DNA of 64,000 nt, taken from Heterobasidion occidentale (taxonomy: Eukaryota > Basidiomycota > Agaricomycetes > Russulales > Bondarzewiaceae). Position 1 is the stretch's first letter. Each line of letters begins with the position of its first letter. Below are positions 45,307 through 57,210 of this stretch, piece by piece. The position numbers and the translations under genes are program-made. Below the pieces are notes generated by a model that saw nothing but the letters and a program-made list of their open reading frames with translations, did not search any database and had not been told where the DNA came from. The stretch spans positions 620,001 to 684,000 of the forward strand of contig JBCAQO010000014.1 of NCBI GenBank assembly GCA_039111635.1, written 5' to 3'.

Positions 45307-46800
45307 ATGACGTCTGTTTTGGGCTCAGTAATCGGATTCGCAAGCTGGTCATACATTCCCGACCTTATAACCAATATCCTTCTGCGAGTCCTTCGGCGTT
45401 GGCTTCCTAAGCCTGCATCACCAATGGAATACCGCATCACTTTTTCTCTTGTTGTCCTATCCTACATGATCTATAACTTCGTTGACGCGCTCGTCACTAC
45501 CCCACCTAATTTCTACGAACTGCTCAACGTCCCACCGGAAGTTGATGACAGCGGACTCAAAATGGCGTTCAGGAGCTTCGCAAGGCGACATCATCCGGAT
45601 CGAGTTGGCCCACAGGGCACCGCGCTTTTCATGACGGTCCGGGAAGGGTACGAGGCTTTGAAGGATCCGGTGAAGAGATGGGCGTACGACAGATTCGGCC
45701 CTGAAGTGTTGACATGCCACAATTGCGTGACGGCCAAAGAATATCTTCATCACGGAATGTTGATGTCGCTAGGATTCCATATCGTCTCTGGCCTGGCCCT
45801 GCTGTTCTTCTCGGCGATTGGCAAAGGTGACGGTGTCGCATTTGTACGTCTCATTTCGGTCTGCTGTTTCATTTCGAATCTGATCAGCGGATTTAGTGGC
45901 GCTATGTTATGTTCTTTGCGCTGACAGCGGCTGAACTGTCTCTTGTCTTCAGTCCTGCCCCGTCCTCGCGCTCGTATTATGTCTACGGCCGAAACATCCT
46001 CGCCTTTTTCTTTCCCTCCCGACTGGTTTTCCAGCACGTCAAACTTTTACATCAAGTAAGTATCTATTGCATACCTCTGGTTCACTGATCTCACGCGACT
46101 TTTGTCCGCTAGGTATTTTTGTTCCTCAGTATTGGATTGTCGCGCATCACGCCCGTTCTATTCCCTGGCTCAGTAGAACCAAAATATACCAATGCTGCCG
46201 CCTCAGTGGCGGTGATGAACCTGAGCGCTAAGCTCAAGCTTCTTGAGAAAGAATGTTCGTTCCCCGTCATGCTTTTCTCCCTATTCCCGCACAGCTACTG
46301 ATGCTCCTCTACTAGTACACACGGTGATCAAGACCGACATGTTTAGCATCACACCTCCTGCGGATCCCTCATCTAGCTCACTCGGCCGAAACGTGTTCGG
46401 GTCCACCCCGGGCGAAGACACATTTGCGCTGCTGACGCATGAGATGGAGAACATGATGATCGAGGGCCGGCTGGGGACCGAGGGTGGGGATATCGCGGCT
46501 AAGCGCACTGAGGCTATAGAGCGGGGACGGAACCAAGGGATCTTGCCACCCCGTCGACGAACGTCCTCGAATGGAATTGCCGCCGCACGGCAGGCAGCAG
46601 TCCCATTGTCCGCACAGGAGACAGAGGTGATCAATGTAGACGACTTGCCAGATCACGGGTTGCCCTCGCCAGCATCGACTGCTGGAGGATTTGGCCGGTT
46701 GAACCCGATGTGGCTCCCACAACGCCCGCCTGCAGCCACGGCCTCTTCAAGCTCTTTGGCAGCAGCGACATATATTCGGGCACGTTCTAAGAGCTACTGA
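45307..46800 (+). CDS. J-domain (DnaJ-like) membrane protein
   Basis: Probable Hsp40 co-chaperone anchored in the ER or another membrane. It starts MTSVLGSVIGFASWSYIPDL. A hydrophobic segment (ITFSLVVLSYMIYNFVDALV) precedes a J domain at residues about 60-125: NFYELLNVPPEVDDSGLKMA, FRSFARRHHPDRVG with the HPD motif, and LKDPVKRWAYDRFGPEVL. Further membrane segments include LMSLGFHIVSGLALLFFSAI, FALTAAELSLVFSPAPSS and FLFLSIGLSRITPVLF. The C-terminal exon (from about 46313, TDMFSITPPADPSSSSLGRN) is hydrophilic and ends YIRARSKSY at 46800. About four exons. The intact HPD predicts stimulation of an Hsp70 ATPase. The specific pathway is unknown. Confidence 0.8.
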
Positions 46801-47240
46801 TCGACATCTGTTCTTTTTTTTCACCAGGACAATGGAATTTCCAAATTATTTATTACCTATGTTTTCATTGTATATTTGCGTCTCTGTGCACTCGTGTTGA
46901 TATTCTGTCATAGCTCTCTTGTAACCTCCAGCTGCTGATTTTCGACCGTATTTATTCAGTCTTGTGGTTTCATCTGACCATAAATGTTTCCCGTCCTGTT
47001 TAGTCCGGTTGTCGTCACGATGTGTCACGACACGTCATTGATGACGAGGTGATCAGAGAACATGAAAGCGAAGTCTTTCTGCTGAGGAAATGAAGACATC
47101 GCCCGCCTGCATGAAGCTACGCGAGGCCCTCTACTATCTGCTCCAGAGCGCTGCAATGTATAAGATATGACTCTGCACGTCCGTTCCCTTTTCGCACTCG
47201 CATTCTCTTCGACGAAGGATGACAACCGTAACCTGACGGC
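46801..47240. other. Short convergent intergenic region
   Basis: 3' flanks of the J-domain gene (plus) and the KDEL receptor gene (minus). Nothing else recognised. Confidence 0.4.
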
Positions 47241-48371
47241 TCATGCTGGAAGCTCAAACTTCTGTCCTTGCAGCACCCTACACATAAGAGTGATGTCAGA
47301 AAAGCTCGACTTGGCAGAAGAGTAATGGAGCGCGTACTTGGTGAAATACACGTAGAAGAAATCCAGGTAAAGCGCTGTTTGGACAAGACCTGCGATGACG
47401 GCTATCGGATCTACTACATCTTCCACAAAGTATCTGTGAGAATGAAAAGGACAGTTAATGAGCTAGAAGCTACGATTTGGAACCTGACGCCGTGATGCCC
47501 ACCGATAGATCCAGTTAGGGATATAAAACCCTCGATACGCCCCGAGCGCGGCTAGGTAATGCGTCGTGATGGTCTCAGCTTCACCCGTGCGCTGCAGGAG
47601 AAACAACTGCGGGAGGATGGCGACCGACTCGAGGAAAATGGAGAACGCCCACGAGATCTCTGTGAATGTGAAGCCATAGTTGAAGATGAGGGAGAGCAGG
47701 AAGGCGGGTCCGACCAAGTACTCGACTTTGAATGTGTCGATAGAGGGGTCGTTTGTTGGTCTATTGTGATATCAGCGAGATAGTCAAATCAAGAAGAGGT
47801 GGATAGACTAGGCAATGGGGCGGAGGGAGAGATGGTGTCATGGTGGAGAAGCCGGCGGCAAACACGTACCGATGTTTATACTTCATAAGGTAAAGGATGT
47901 AGCAGCTGCTCCCAATGAAGAACATCTTCATCAAAAAGTTGTATAGAGATACCCATTCACCAGAGAGCAGGCCTAAGTAGCGTGTGAGAAACACAGCAAC
48001 ATAGATTGCCTGCGTCTTGAACGAGATGCCTGTCCGCCATGACCGTCATTAGGGACCGGCACCGGGTAGAGAGTGCAGGAAATGAATTCGGTCCCAAGGG
48101 TGAACGTGAGGACGGCGGGCAGACGTCGTAAGACGATTCCAACGAAGGGCAAGTCAAACAGAAATGTGCAACTGTCAGTACAGTGCATGCGGATATGTCA
48201 GATCAGGACGCACCACGACACGACCTCGTTATCTGTATTTTATGCACCAGGATCAATATGGAGGCCAAATGGGAGAGGTCGCCTGTTCCAACATTTTGTA
48301 TTTGCGATGGTCAATTCGCAAGCGGTGACAGACAGCATGAACCACGTACCAACCAACCGGAAGAGATTCAT
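47241..48371 (-). CDS. ERD2: ER lumen protein-retaining (KDEL/HDEL) receptor
   Basis: Seven-helix Golgi receptor that returns escaped HDEL/KDEL proteins to the ER. A 22-nt first exon (48371-48350, MNLFRLVG) joins [16 protein letters not shown]. Next come [40 protein letters not shown] and KYKHR. Then [60 protein letters not shown] and [13 protein letters not shown]. The end is [32 protein letters not shown] and, after the last intron, [11 protein letters not shown]. All signature blocks are intact; length about 210 is normal. About six exons. Same strand and directly downstream of an L-type lectin gene. Confidence 0.93.
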
Positions 48372-48713
48372 ATTGCTCCCTAGTCACCTTTGTCTGGATG
48401 TGCAGCGTAACGATGACTTGTGTCACAAATGAGCGAGTTATTAAGAGGAGGACGTGAGGCCGTAAGTGCGCGTATGGTTGTAACGTGTCGCGTTACTGAC
48501 GACGTGGGCACCACTACAATTCGCCCATGTGTTTGGCTCTTATTTGGCTCTATATCGCGTCTATTTTTGGATGCATTGGTGATTGGCATACCAAGATCTC
48601 GACGTCCGACGCAAACAGTTCAGTGTTGTGAAGAAGCTCGTATCATTATCAGAGCAGAGCAGTAGTAACCTATCGAAACAATACCACAGCAACACTGCCC
48701 ATTCTATAGTCTC

Positions 48714-50521
48714 TCAAAATCTCTTCGGATTTTGCCAGAGCCCTGACCCTGCATTCCCAAACCCTCCAAACCCTCCTGCACTCCCCAGCCCTCCACTGCG
48801 GCCCTCAAGCTTCTTCCGCTCGTATGCCTTCCATCCAAACCATCCACCCCCACACACGGCGGCAAATAGGAAGAGCTTGATGAACGAAAACGAGAACCCG
48901 ACGGTCGAATTATAACTGTAAATCTTGTTCCGTGGAACTTCGAGGGAGGAGAGCGAAGCCGAGGCAGTCGTAACGGCGATAATACTGCACGAGATCATGA
49001 ATGTTCTGGGGTACGGACAAGTATGAATTGGGCGTACTCATGCGCGTCGCTGACATCTCCGGTCATCGCAGAGAAGCCAAGGTATGGGTTTGGAGGAAGC
49101 GATATGCCATTGACGGTGAAGCAATCCGACCAGTCATCCCCTGTAATAGCAAGTGTCAGTGCATTGGATATTGCCTTCCAAAAATAGTATCTTACAGCCT
49201 TTATACTGAACCTTGACCTATTGGGTTTCGAGAAGAAGACGCCATGAGTTCGATGTCCGTAGCACTGAGGAGAAAAAACAACGCTCACATCTAAGACAGT
49301 ATCCTTCACATAGATTACTTTCAGCTTGGTGGCTACATTTGTCCGTCGAACATTAGCCTGACAACCGCACAGTCAGCCCTCTCCTCAACTTCTTCACATG
49401 AAGTGAGACTCACAGAGCAAGCGCCAATCTGAGTACCTTCGCCATCATTCCCTAGATCGTAGCTAGTCTGACCGTCGCCCATCATAGCAACAATTCGAGG
49501 AAAAGAGTATCCATGTCGTGCATTGGCGTAAGTATCAAGAAATATTCCCAGACCTGTGAATTTATCTATCATACAACGAAGATGAGAACGGGTTCAGCTC
49601 GCATTTGGTGGAAAGGAAGAACGAAGATGACTACCAATGTTTCCGAAGACGGGACCAGGCTCTGCTCTCTCCTTTGTGAGCCATACTGCAAGGCCGTCGC
49701 CGAAGAGGTGTGATGAGTCCCCCGAGATCTATTTCGCACCCAAGTATCAACGAGTGAACAGGCAAGAATTCACAACGGAGTATTGCGTCAGACGTACCTT
49801 GAACTCGACCTCCATAACAAAATTCACCGCGGTAATTGGTAGTCGGGACCATAGCCATCCCTGTGAACGCAATCTATGATCTTATTGAAAAAACAATGAT
49901 GAAAGCAAGTAAGTGTACCATTAATGACGGTCGGTTACGAGTCAGTCGTACGTGCTTATTGGTGTTCTGAGTACATCGCACAGTAAGCTTTCGTCAAAAG
50001 TATTGAAGGGAGGCACATACCACATAGGCATCAGCACCGAAATCCCACCATCTAATCACAGACAGCGTGACTGTCGTCAGTACTCGTTGGTATGTTCAAC
50101 AGCAGAAATGGGAGACGACGGTTGCCAAGAGTGTATAAAGGAAGAAGTTCAGCGCGGCGACTGACCGATTCTGAAGATCCTGATCAATGTATGGCGCGTA
50201 TAGTGAATGTGTGCGCAGCTGAGTTGTCTGTACACAAACTAAGTCAGCACTTCTTGTAAGCCCTCACCAGATACTATATTCGACGGAATACTATATCGCT
50301 TTTGCTGCCTTCTTGGTCGTCTGGAGCGTAACTTGTCTATCTCCTCAGACATGCCTCTCTCCCAATCCGCGACCACTTCTGCCAGAAGAGTTCAACTCGA
50401 GAGTGAGACTCACCCGTTCAATGGTTCTGTTCGCGATCTTTGTTCCGTCATATGTAGATTCTCCCAGCGTACAGACAGCAAACATCGCCATCAAGACGAG
50501 TAGTGGCCGACATAGCACCAT
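48714..50521 (-). CDS. L-type lectin cargo receptor (VIP36/ERGIC-53/Emp47 type)
   Basis: Type I membrane lectin that binds high-mannose glycoproteins in ER-Golgi transport. Start 50521: MVLCRPLLVLMAMFAVCTLG (signal peptide). The lectin domain follows over many short exons: HSLYAPYIDQDLQNRWWDFG, NWFEFKVEFKI-like strand near 49800, SSHLFGDGLAVWLTKERAEP, GPVFGNIDKFTGLGIFLDTY, ANARHGYSFPRIVAMMGDG and YDLGNDGEGTQIGACS. The Asp and Asn-type calcium/sugar ligands of DGLAVWLT and FLDTYAN are present. Then VATKLKVIYVKDTVLD, WDDWSDCFTVNGISLPP and YLGFSAMTGDVSDAH. The membrane anchor is VGFSFSFIKLFLFAAVCGGG, with a short basic, Gly-rich tail ending NPKRF at 48714. No classical KKXX; the terminal Phe may act as an exit signal. 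Confidence 0.88.
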
Positions 50522-51007
50522 GGTGGAGTACGCGAAGTCAAGGTTAGGTTAAAGAAAAGAGGCCAACGCAGTTGTGCAGTCGTCTCCAAATGTGCAGCCT
50601 TCTCACGTGCGAGCATGACCGCATTTGTTTCCAATTATGTAGATAGCTCTTCAAACCCTAACCCTCAAATATGATCGGAAAACAAAAAGTTTAAGCCACG
50701 ACGTTGCCGCCGGAAGATTGTGAATGCGTTGCGGATCTCCTTCGGGCCTCATCGGGACGACAACACTCAGCAACACTGCTCAAATACCGAACCCCAATAA
50801 TCTTCATGACTGACTCCTTTCCGCAAACGACAGTTATTCGCTATCCAAAGTGCACCAGGGGACAGAGCTCCTTCAGCATCAACAGCTATCTAAAGTCTCA
50901 AACTCTATTCCGAAGTCCGAAGTGATCCAAACTCCACAAAGGTCTGTCTTCCCAGCTTATCACCAACTATACCCATTCACTCACGCCGCATATCCTCCTT
51001 CAAGTAT
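50522..51007. promoter_or_regulatory. Divergent promoter region with telobox
   Basis: Separates the lectin gene (minus, ATG 50521) from the FSH1-type gene (plus, ATG 51008). Contains AACCCTAACCCT, two telomere-like CCCTAA units, at about 50653-50666 on the plus strand. Other sites not recognised. Confidence 0.4.
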
Positions 51008-52315
51008 CATGTCTCCTCACAAGATTCTCATGCTTCATGGGTCAGTTGTTCTATTGATCCGTGAAGTAGGCTAGACTCATTCGATCGGTCACGCAGCTAT
51101 ACCCAAAACGCCAGCATCTTCGGTAAACGAGTGCGTATGATGCTACGATCAGCTGATACACTGTCCAAACGCTCGATTAATCTCGAGTGATAGCTCGCAG
51201 CTTTGCGAAAGTCCTGTGGAAAGGACATAGAGCTTGGTACGTCCCCTCGAGCATCACCAAGCCGACGAAGCTGATTCTTCACCAATCGTTAAGTTTTCGT
51301 CGATGCGCCGAATGTTCTGCATCCTGTCGATATTGCGAATACTTTTGCCTCGTCATCTGATTCCGATCAGTCGAGTTCATTGGCGGCTTTCGGCGCGGCA
51401 GAGGCAAGTACGGGTACAGATGATCCATCACTGACCCCGCGCGCGTGGTGGAAACCGATCCCACTCGCACGCAGACCACTGGTATGGAAGACAGCATCGC
51501 ATACCTGAGAGATCTGCTACGCGATCAGCAATTTGATGTACGTTATCGGTACACTAGCGGAATGACTACATTAACGGAGTTTCCCTCAGGGCATTTTCGG
51601 ATTTAGGTCTATCATGCGTCCTCTTTACTCCTGAAGAAAACCTAACCAGTTGATTTAGTCAGGGAGCGGTCATGGCGGTCTTGCTTTCTGCTTTGGTATT
51701 ATCTCTTGAGCAGCATTTTTTCCATCTCCCGAACTCACATCGACATTTACTAGCTTGAACGCCCCGACACTCATCCCTCCTTTCTGATCAATGGAAAGGC
51801 GCCTCATCCTCCATTGTAGGACATTATTATGCTTTTTTGATGATTCAGCTCACATATTGAAATAGTAAATTCTGCGTGGCTGTCTCTGGGTTCAAACCGC
51901 CAGGCTCCCTATCAGAAGCTCTCTTCATAACACCATTAGAGACACAGACTTTGTTAGTAACTGGCAAGAACGATATTCTTGTGACCGAAGAGCGGTCACG
52001 GACTTTGGAGGAAATTTCAAAGAATAAGAGGGTCGAGGTGCATGACGGCGGTGTGTTCATCTTTCCTCATTCTCTTTCTTACGTGCAAACTCATCTCTTC
52101 CCCCCGTCACTATTGCCACCCAATCCTGTCCATGAAAATATGGGATGACAGGTCATTTCGTGCCGTCAAAGGCCAGCTGGCGCAACTTCTTCAAAGCATA
52201 TTTCAAGGACCCTCTCGGAGATTTGCCGAGTCCAGGAATTACTACTGCTTCCGAGCCACCGTCAGGAATCGCTACTCCAACGACCGAGACAGATACACCT
52301 GCCCCGTCTTTGTGA
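51008..52315 (+). CDS. FSH1: FSH1-type serine hydrolase (alpha/beta fold)
   Basis: Probable esterase or thioesterase of PF03959. The first exon MSPHKILMLHG joins YTQNASIFGKRV, the family oxyanion region. The nucleophile elbow is split by an intron: GIFGF plus SQGAVMAVLLSAL gives GFSQG. Then HPSFLINGKAPHPP and FKPPGSLSEALFITPLETQT lead to LLVTGKNDILVTEERSRTLE, with the catalytic Asp in NDILV. The catalytic His is in VEVHDGGHFVPSKASWRNFF, again joined across an intron. A Thr/Pro-rich tail ends TETDTPAPSL, stop at 52315. About seven exons. Triad complete. The physiological substrate is unknown for most family members. Confidence 0.82.
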
Positions 52316-53442
52316 AGTAGAGGCAGAGACCTTCATTTAGACCAAGGGTCTCTCGATGTAGGTTTCATGCTCTTTGGATGGGGGAATGCTTATCGATCGT
52401 ATTTAGCCACAGGTTCATTAGAAGTGCTTGTATGACGTTGACTGTGACGGCGTAATGGAAGTCCATCCTCGTGTACCACAGCGGCGATTGCGCTAGCTAA
52501 GATATGGAGGAGTATGAGGCGAACGTTTGTGCACCATATGTGTCCAATGCGCTACGCGAAGATCCAACTCGGATGCTCGTCTCTTCTCTCTATCCACCAC
52601 GAATGAAGTATTGGAGATGCGTATGTGCGTGTCTTGGAAAAGTGTGCTCATTCGATGGTTTAGGTTGCATTTCATAGCCCGATATGAATGAACGAACAGG
52701 GCTATAGATAGGGTGATAGAAGGGGAGCAGCGAGACACCGCCTTGAACACAAATCATCTTTCGAAGCCCACATTAACCAGGCGCCATATCGAGACCAGTG
52801 GCTATAGCGTCAAAGTTCATCAAACTTTGACTCGAGGGTCTCGCATGGGGTAAGAGGAACCCACACAATTATAACCACTACGGTGTGAAACATGAGGCCA
52901 GAAAGGATCAGGAGCAAGATATCCTGGAAGTGCATCAGTTGAATAGAGGCGCAAGAGCCTCCGCGCAGGAGACGCTTCAAATACCCAAGGTCGATCAGGA
53001 GATGATGAATAGATCTTCGGTCTGCTGGAAAGATTTTAAAGCCAATCGATGTTCATAGATCCAAAGGATTCTGTGGAATCATACAGTCTCGTTTGTTATG
53101 TAACAAACCTAGATACTTGGTCCAGTTGACTAGTACCTGCCTTGCAGGGGTAGATCCTGGCGTAGCCTGAAGCCTTTCTCCAAAGTTTTGTCCATATATC
53201 CCGCGAGTTACTTCGAATGACATCTTTATGGCTCCCTAAGCATTCAAGAACAACTCACAGAAATTTGATGCTGTACTGATGTGATGTCGATCCTCCAAGG
53301 AGACCCGAAACAGGGTTTACGGCAGAGAATCGTAAGCGTTACTTGATTATGCAATAGTCACGGTCACACATTTCACTTTATTCCAGGGTATCGAGCGCGT
53401 TTGTCGAACTTTACCCTTACCCTCTCTTCATCGCATACAGTC
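52316..53442. other. Intergenic
   Basis: About 1.1 kb between two plus-strand genes. Contains a 9-bp perfect inverted repeat (GTCAAAGTT/AACTTTGAC, 52809-52831). No coding exon supported. Confidence 0.4.
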
Positions 53443-56400
53443 ATGAACTCCTGGTCTCCGCAGGAAGCAGGCCTTCGTGAAATCCTACAAACCATTCACG
53501 AGTCCACAGATACAGAAAATGTTGCCGTCCAGCGTAACATCACTCATGTGAGTTCATTTCATACTTCTCTCCTCAAGGATTAGGCCACTCATCGTACATT
53601 GCCTTCATCTTACAGAAACTGAACAACTTTACGCGCGCGCCAGACTACATCGCCTATCTGGCATACATCCTCGCCTCACTTGTTCAAGAGGAGGATCGCA
53701 TCAGAACCATCGCGGGCTACCTGCTGAAGAACAACGCGCGCCTCGCCCTTCGCTCTTCTCCTGAAGTAATCGAGTTTGTCAAGGCTTCCATCCTTCAGGC
53801 CTTCAATGATTCAAATGCGATGATCCGCAACGCGGCGGGTCAGGATATCGTCGCGTTTTTGGGCATCCTGGAGCCTAAGCAGTGGCCCGAGTGTTTAATG
53901 CGACTTGTAGCTTTATTGGATGCCACGGATGGACAACAGCAAGAGGTGAGTCTGCCTTTGAATTCCTCATACAGCTTTGGCCGGGGCAGGCGACCGGTTA
54001 TAGATTCAAATGAAATCACGCGCTGCGCGTCAGACTGAATCTGTCAAGTCTCTACGTTCGGAAACATTACGACGGGTCTCTCCAGATGTGCGAGCGGTTG
54101 TCTAAAGCAGGCAATCATCGTGCCACATTATTTCTGCGAACGACATCCACGATTTTTGGGGTCACTAAAAATCGCTAGTTCGCAATGGCTGAATCGCTTT
54201 CACTAGCGGAGCGCACTCATGCCTGTTACCAAACACATTGACCCCTTCGGGTGTTCATAATCTCCTTGACCGTCGACCGCCTTCATCTGGAGATGGCATC
54301 TTTTGCTCGCCATCTGCGCTTGCTTAATCACCCATTTTAAATCCATTGATCTTTGGATTGATATCTGCAGACATGGAAACTGTCATGCTCAGCGGTGAAA
54401 TCATGATGCGGATTTCCATGAACGTTTCACTCTTTCAGCCGTTCTCATTGCTCGTTGCCTTTTCTTTGTCTCTTGACCTCTGACCTCTGATTGATTTCTC
54501 ATCTGTGCTTATTTTTATTAGTCCGCCTTCAATGTCCTAGAAAGGGCCTGCGAAGATTATCCACGCAAACTGGACGTGGAAATCAATGGGACATTCCCTC
54601 TGAACTTCATGATTCCCAAGTTCCTTCTATTGACAGAACATCCGAACTCAAAGATCCGTTCGCATGCAGTCGCATGTCTGTCATTCTTCGTACCCACGAA
54701 CGCACAGGCTCTATACGCTCACATCGACACATTTATTGCTTGCCTCTTCAAGCGCGCCTCCGACGAGGATCCTGCTGTCCGTCGTCACGTATGCCAGGCA
54801 CTCGTATTACTCCTCGCATCAAGACCAGACAAACTCATGCCTGAGCTGGGGAACGTCGCGGAATACATGTTGTACTCGACAAAGGATCGGAATGAGAATG
54901 TAGCACTTGAAGCATGCGAATTCTGGCTGACCTTCGCAGAGGATCCGGATCTGGTCGATTACTTGCGACCTCTCTTGCCCAGAGTCGCTCCGGTACTTCT
55001 CGATTGCATGGTCTACGGCGAGGACGATTTGCTATGGCTGGAAGGAGATGCGGAGGATGCGGCAGTTCCTGACAAGGAAACGGATATCAAACCGCGACAC
55101 TATGGCGGGAAGTCGCACGGTCTATCGCGTGAAGGGTTGGACGGAGATACGAACGGCGCAGATCCATCGAAGAAACTTGGTGCATACGGCGAAGAACAGC
55201 TCGATTCCGACGACGATTATGACGATATGGATGAAGACGATTTTGCCGATGAGATGGCGACGGAGTGGAACTTGCGTAAATGCGCTGCGGCGGCACTGGA
55301 TGTCTTAGCTGTACGCTTCGGGCCGCAATTACTGGGCGTCTTGCTGGAGCCGTTGAAGGGCAAACTATGGAATACCGACTGGTTACTGAGGGAGAGTGCG
55401 GTCTTGGCACTCGGGGCTGTTGCAGAAGGTACGTTTGGTTGTGTGGACTTTCGAGCTACCCTGATTGCTGAAACATCGTCGTATCATCCCAGGTTGTATA
55501 GAAGCAATCGAGCCACATCTGCCTATGCTTATTCCATACCTAATCAGCAACTTGAATGATCCCAAGGTAATCCAGAGCACACTGTATTCTTCACATCATC
55601 TGACGCTTGACACACGAAAAGCCACTCGTCAGATCTATCACTTGCTGGACGCTTGGGCGCTATGCGGGTTGGTGTGTCAATGGACAGACTGAAGATCATA
55701 AGAATCAGTTTTTCATTCCCACATTGGAAGGCGTAAGTCATCCTGACACTGGGACTTCTTAACTCGTCTGTGTGTTCCGTACTCATTACTTCTGCCTCTA
55801 GCTACTGCGCATGGTTCTGGACACCAATAAGCGTGTTCAGGAAGCCGGATGCAGCGCCTTCGCTACATTCGAGGAAGACGCCGGACCCGAGCTCGCTCCT
55901 TACTTGGAGCCTGTGCTACGCAATCTCGTGTTTGCGTTCGAACGATATCAGCACAAGAACATGCTCATACTGTACGATGCAATCGGGACGTTGGCAGACG
56001 CTGTTGGGTCTGCATTGCAGCATCCGATGTATGTTGAAATCTTGATGCCACCGTTGACCACCAAATGGTCGAAATTGAAGGACGACGATGACGATCTCAT
56101 ACCACTCTTGGAGGTAACATCGACCTTGTCTGGGCGATGAAGATTGTTATACTTATTTTTATCCTAGTGTCTCGCATCTGTTACGATCGCCATGGGACCT
56201 GCCTTCCTTCCCTATGCGGGCCCTGTATTCGATCGCTGCCTCAACATCGCGAGGACATCCATCGTTCAATATCAAACGTACCAACAAAACCCAGAGCTCG
56301 ACGAGCCTGACAAAACCTTCCTCGTGGTTGCTTTAGATCTACTTTCCGGTCTTACTCAAGGCCTCGGCATGTCACTCCAACCCTTCATCGAAAATGGGCA

Positions 56401-57210
56401 GCCGAACTTGTTTCAGTTGTTGACCATGTGTTTGAGACATCCTCAGGCGCCTGTTAGGCAATCGGCTTATGCTCTTATTGGTGATCTAGCAATTGCCTGC
56501 TTCCCGCTCCTGCAGCCGCATATGGAGACAGTCATGCAAGATTTGATTGTGCAGCTTGACCCCGAACCTAAGGTTGAGTTCATCAGCGCTTGCAATAATG
56601 CTGCATGGGCTGTAGGTGAGATTTCGCTGCGTTGTGGTCCAGGTTCGTGGCATTCTCATTCCTATACCGCATGTATATTGAATTCCAATGTATAGATGAC
56701 CCCACGTTCCAACAATGGGTGAATCTTCTCATTTCTCGTTTGATTCCCATCTTGCTTCATCCGAAGGCGCCACGCAGTCTGCACGAAAACGCAGCTGTTT
56801 CGATAGGCCGGATAGGATTCATGCATCCTGGTATGGTTGCACCGCTACTTCCCGATTTTGCACAGGCCTGGTGTCAAGCGCTATTCGAGATTCGTGATAA
56901 CGAGGAGAAGGATTCGGCTTTCCGGGGATTGTGCACGCTTGTGCGCGCAAACCCTATGGGTATTGCGAAGGTGCGCTCTTTTCGAGGTAGACATTCGAAT
57001 CAAAGACTTATTTTCAACCTCACGGCACAGAGTCTCCTTTGGTTCTGTAACGCGATCGTAAGGTGGAATGCCCCATCTCCGGAACTGAACGCGATGTTCC
57101 AGGATATCCTAGTCGGTTTCAAGAACCACGATGCTGCAGGCTGGCAGGCTTCGGTGTCGACGTTCCCGCCTGCGATACAAGAACGTCTAGCGGAACGCTA
57201 TGGGGTTTGA
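53443..57210 (+). CDS. KAP104: Transportin (karyopherin beta-2), nuclear import receptor
   Basis: HEAT-repeat importin for PY-NLS cargoes such as mRNA-binding proteins. Starts [20 protein letters not shown]. Family blocks in order: [76 protein letters not shown] and [20 protein letters not shown]. The acidic H8 loop has [18 protein letters not shown]. After it come [76 protein letters not shown] and [19 protein letters not shown]. It ends [15 protein letters not shown]. Compared with human transportin no repeat is missing. Introns are short except one of 576 nt (53946-54521). Acidic loop and C-terminal repeats identify Kap104 over Kap123. Confidence 0.92.
53946..54521 (+). other. Outsized intron of the transportin gene
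   Basis: GTGAGT donor at 53946 and TTATTAG acceptor ending 54521. The flanking exons join in phase (QQQE to [12 protein letters not shown]) with no residues missing relative to other transportins, so the whole 576 nt is non-coding. Other introns here are about 50-75 nt. It contains a perfect 7-bp stem CGCTAGT (54173-54179) / ACTAGCG (54202-54208). Confidence 0.7.
54397..54498 (+). ncRNA. Weak C/D-box snoRNA-like candidate in intron
   Basis: GAAATC (54397-54402) pairs exactly with GATTTC (54493-54498). Directly inside this stem lie ATGATGC (one mismatch from box C RTGATGA) and CTGA (54487-54490, box D). The 102-nt span is a normal size. No clear D'/C' pair or rRNA guide was identified, so this is only a candidate. 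Confidence 0.2.

Noticed and set aside
53443..57210. Reading the karyopherin as importin beta-4 (Kap123)
   Set aside because: The acidic H8 loop and the blocks [25 protein letters not shown] and [20 protein letters not shown] match transportin/Kap104 instead.
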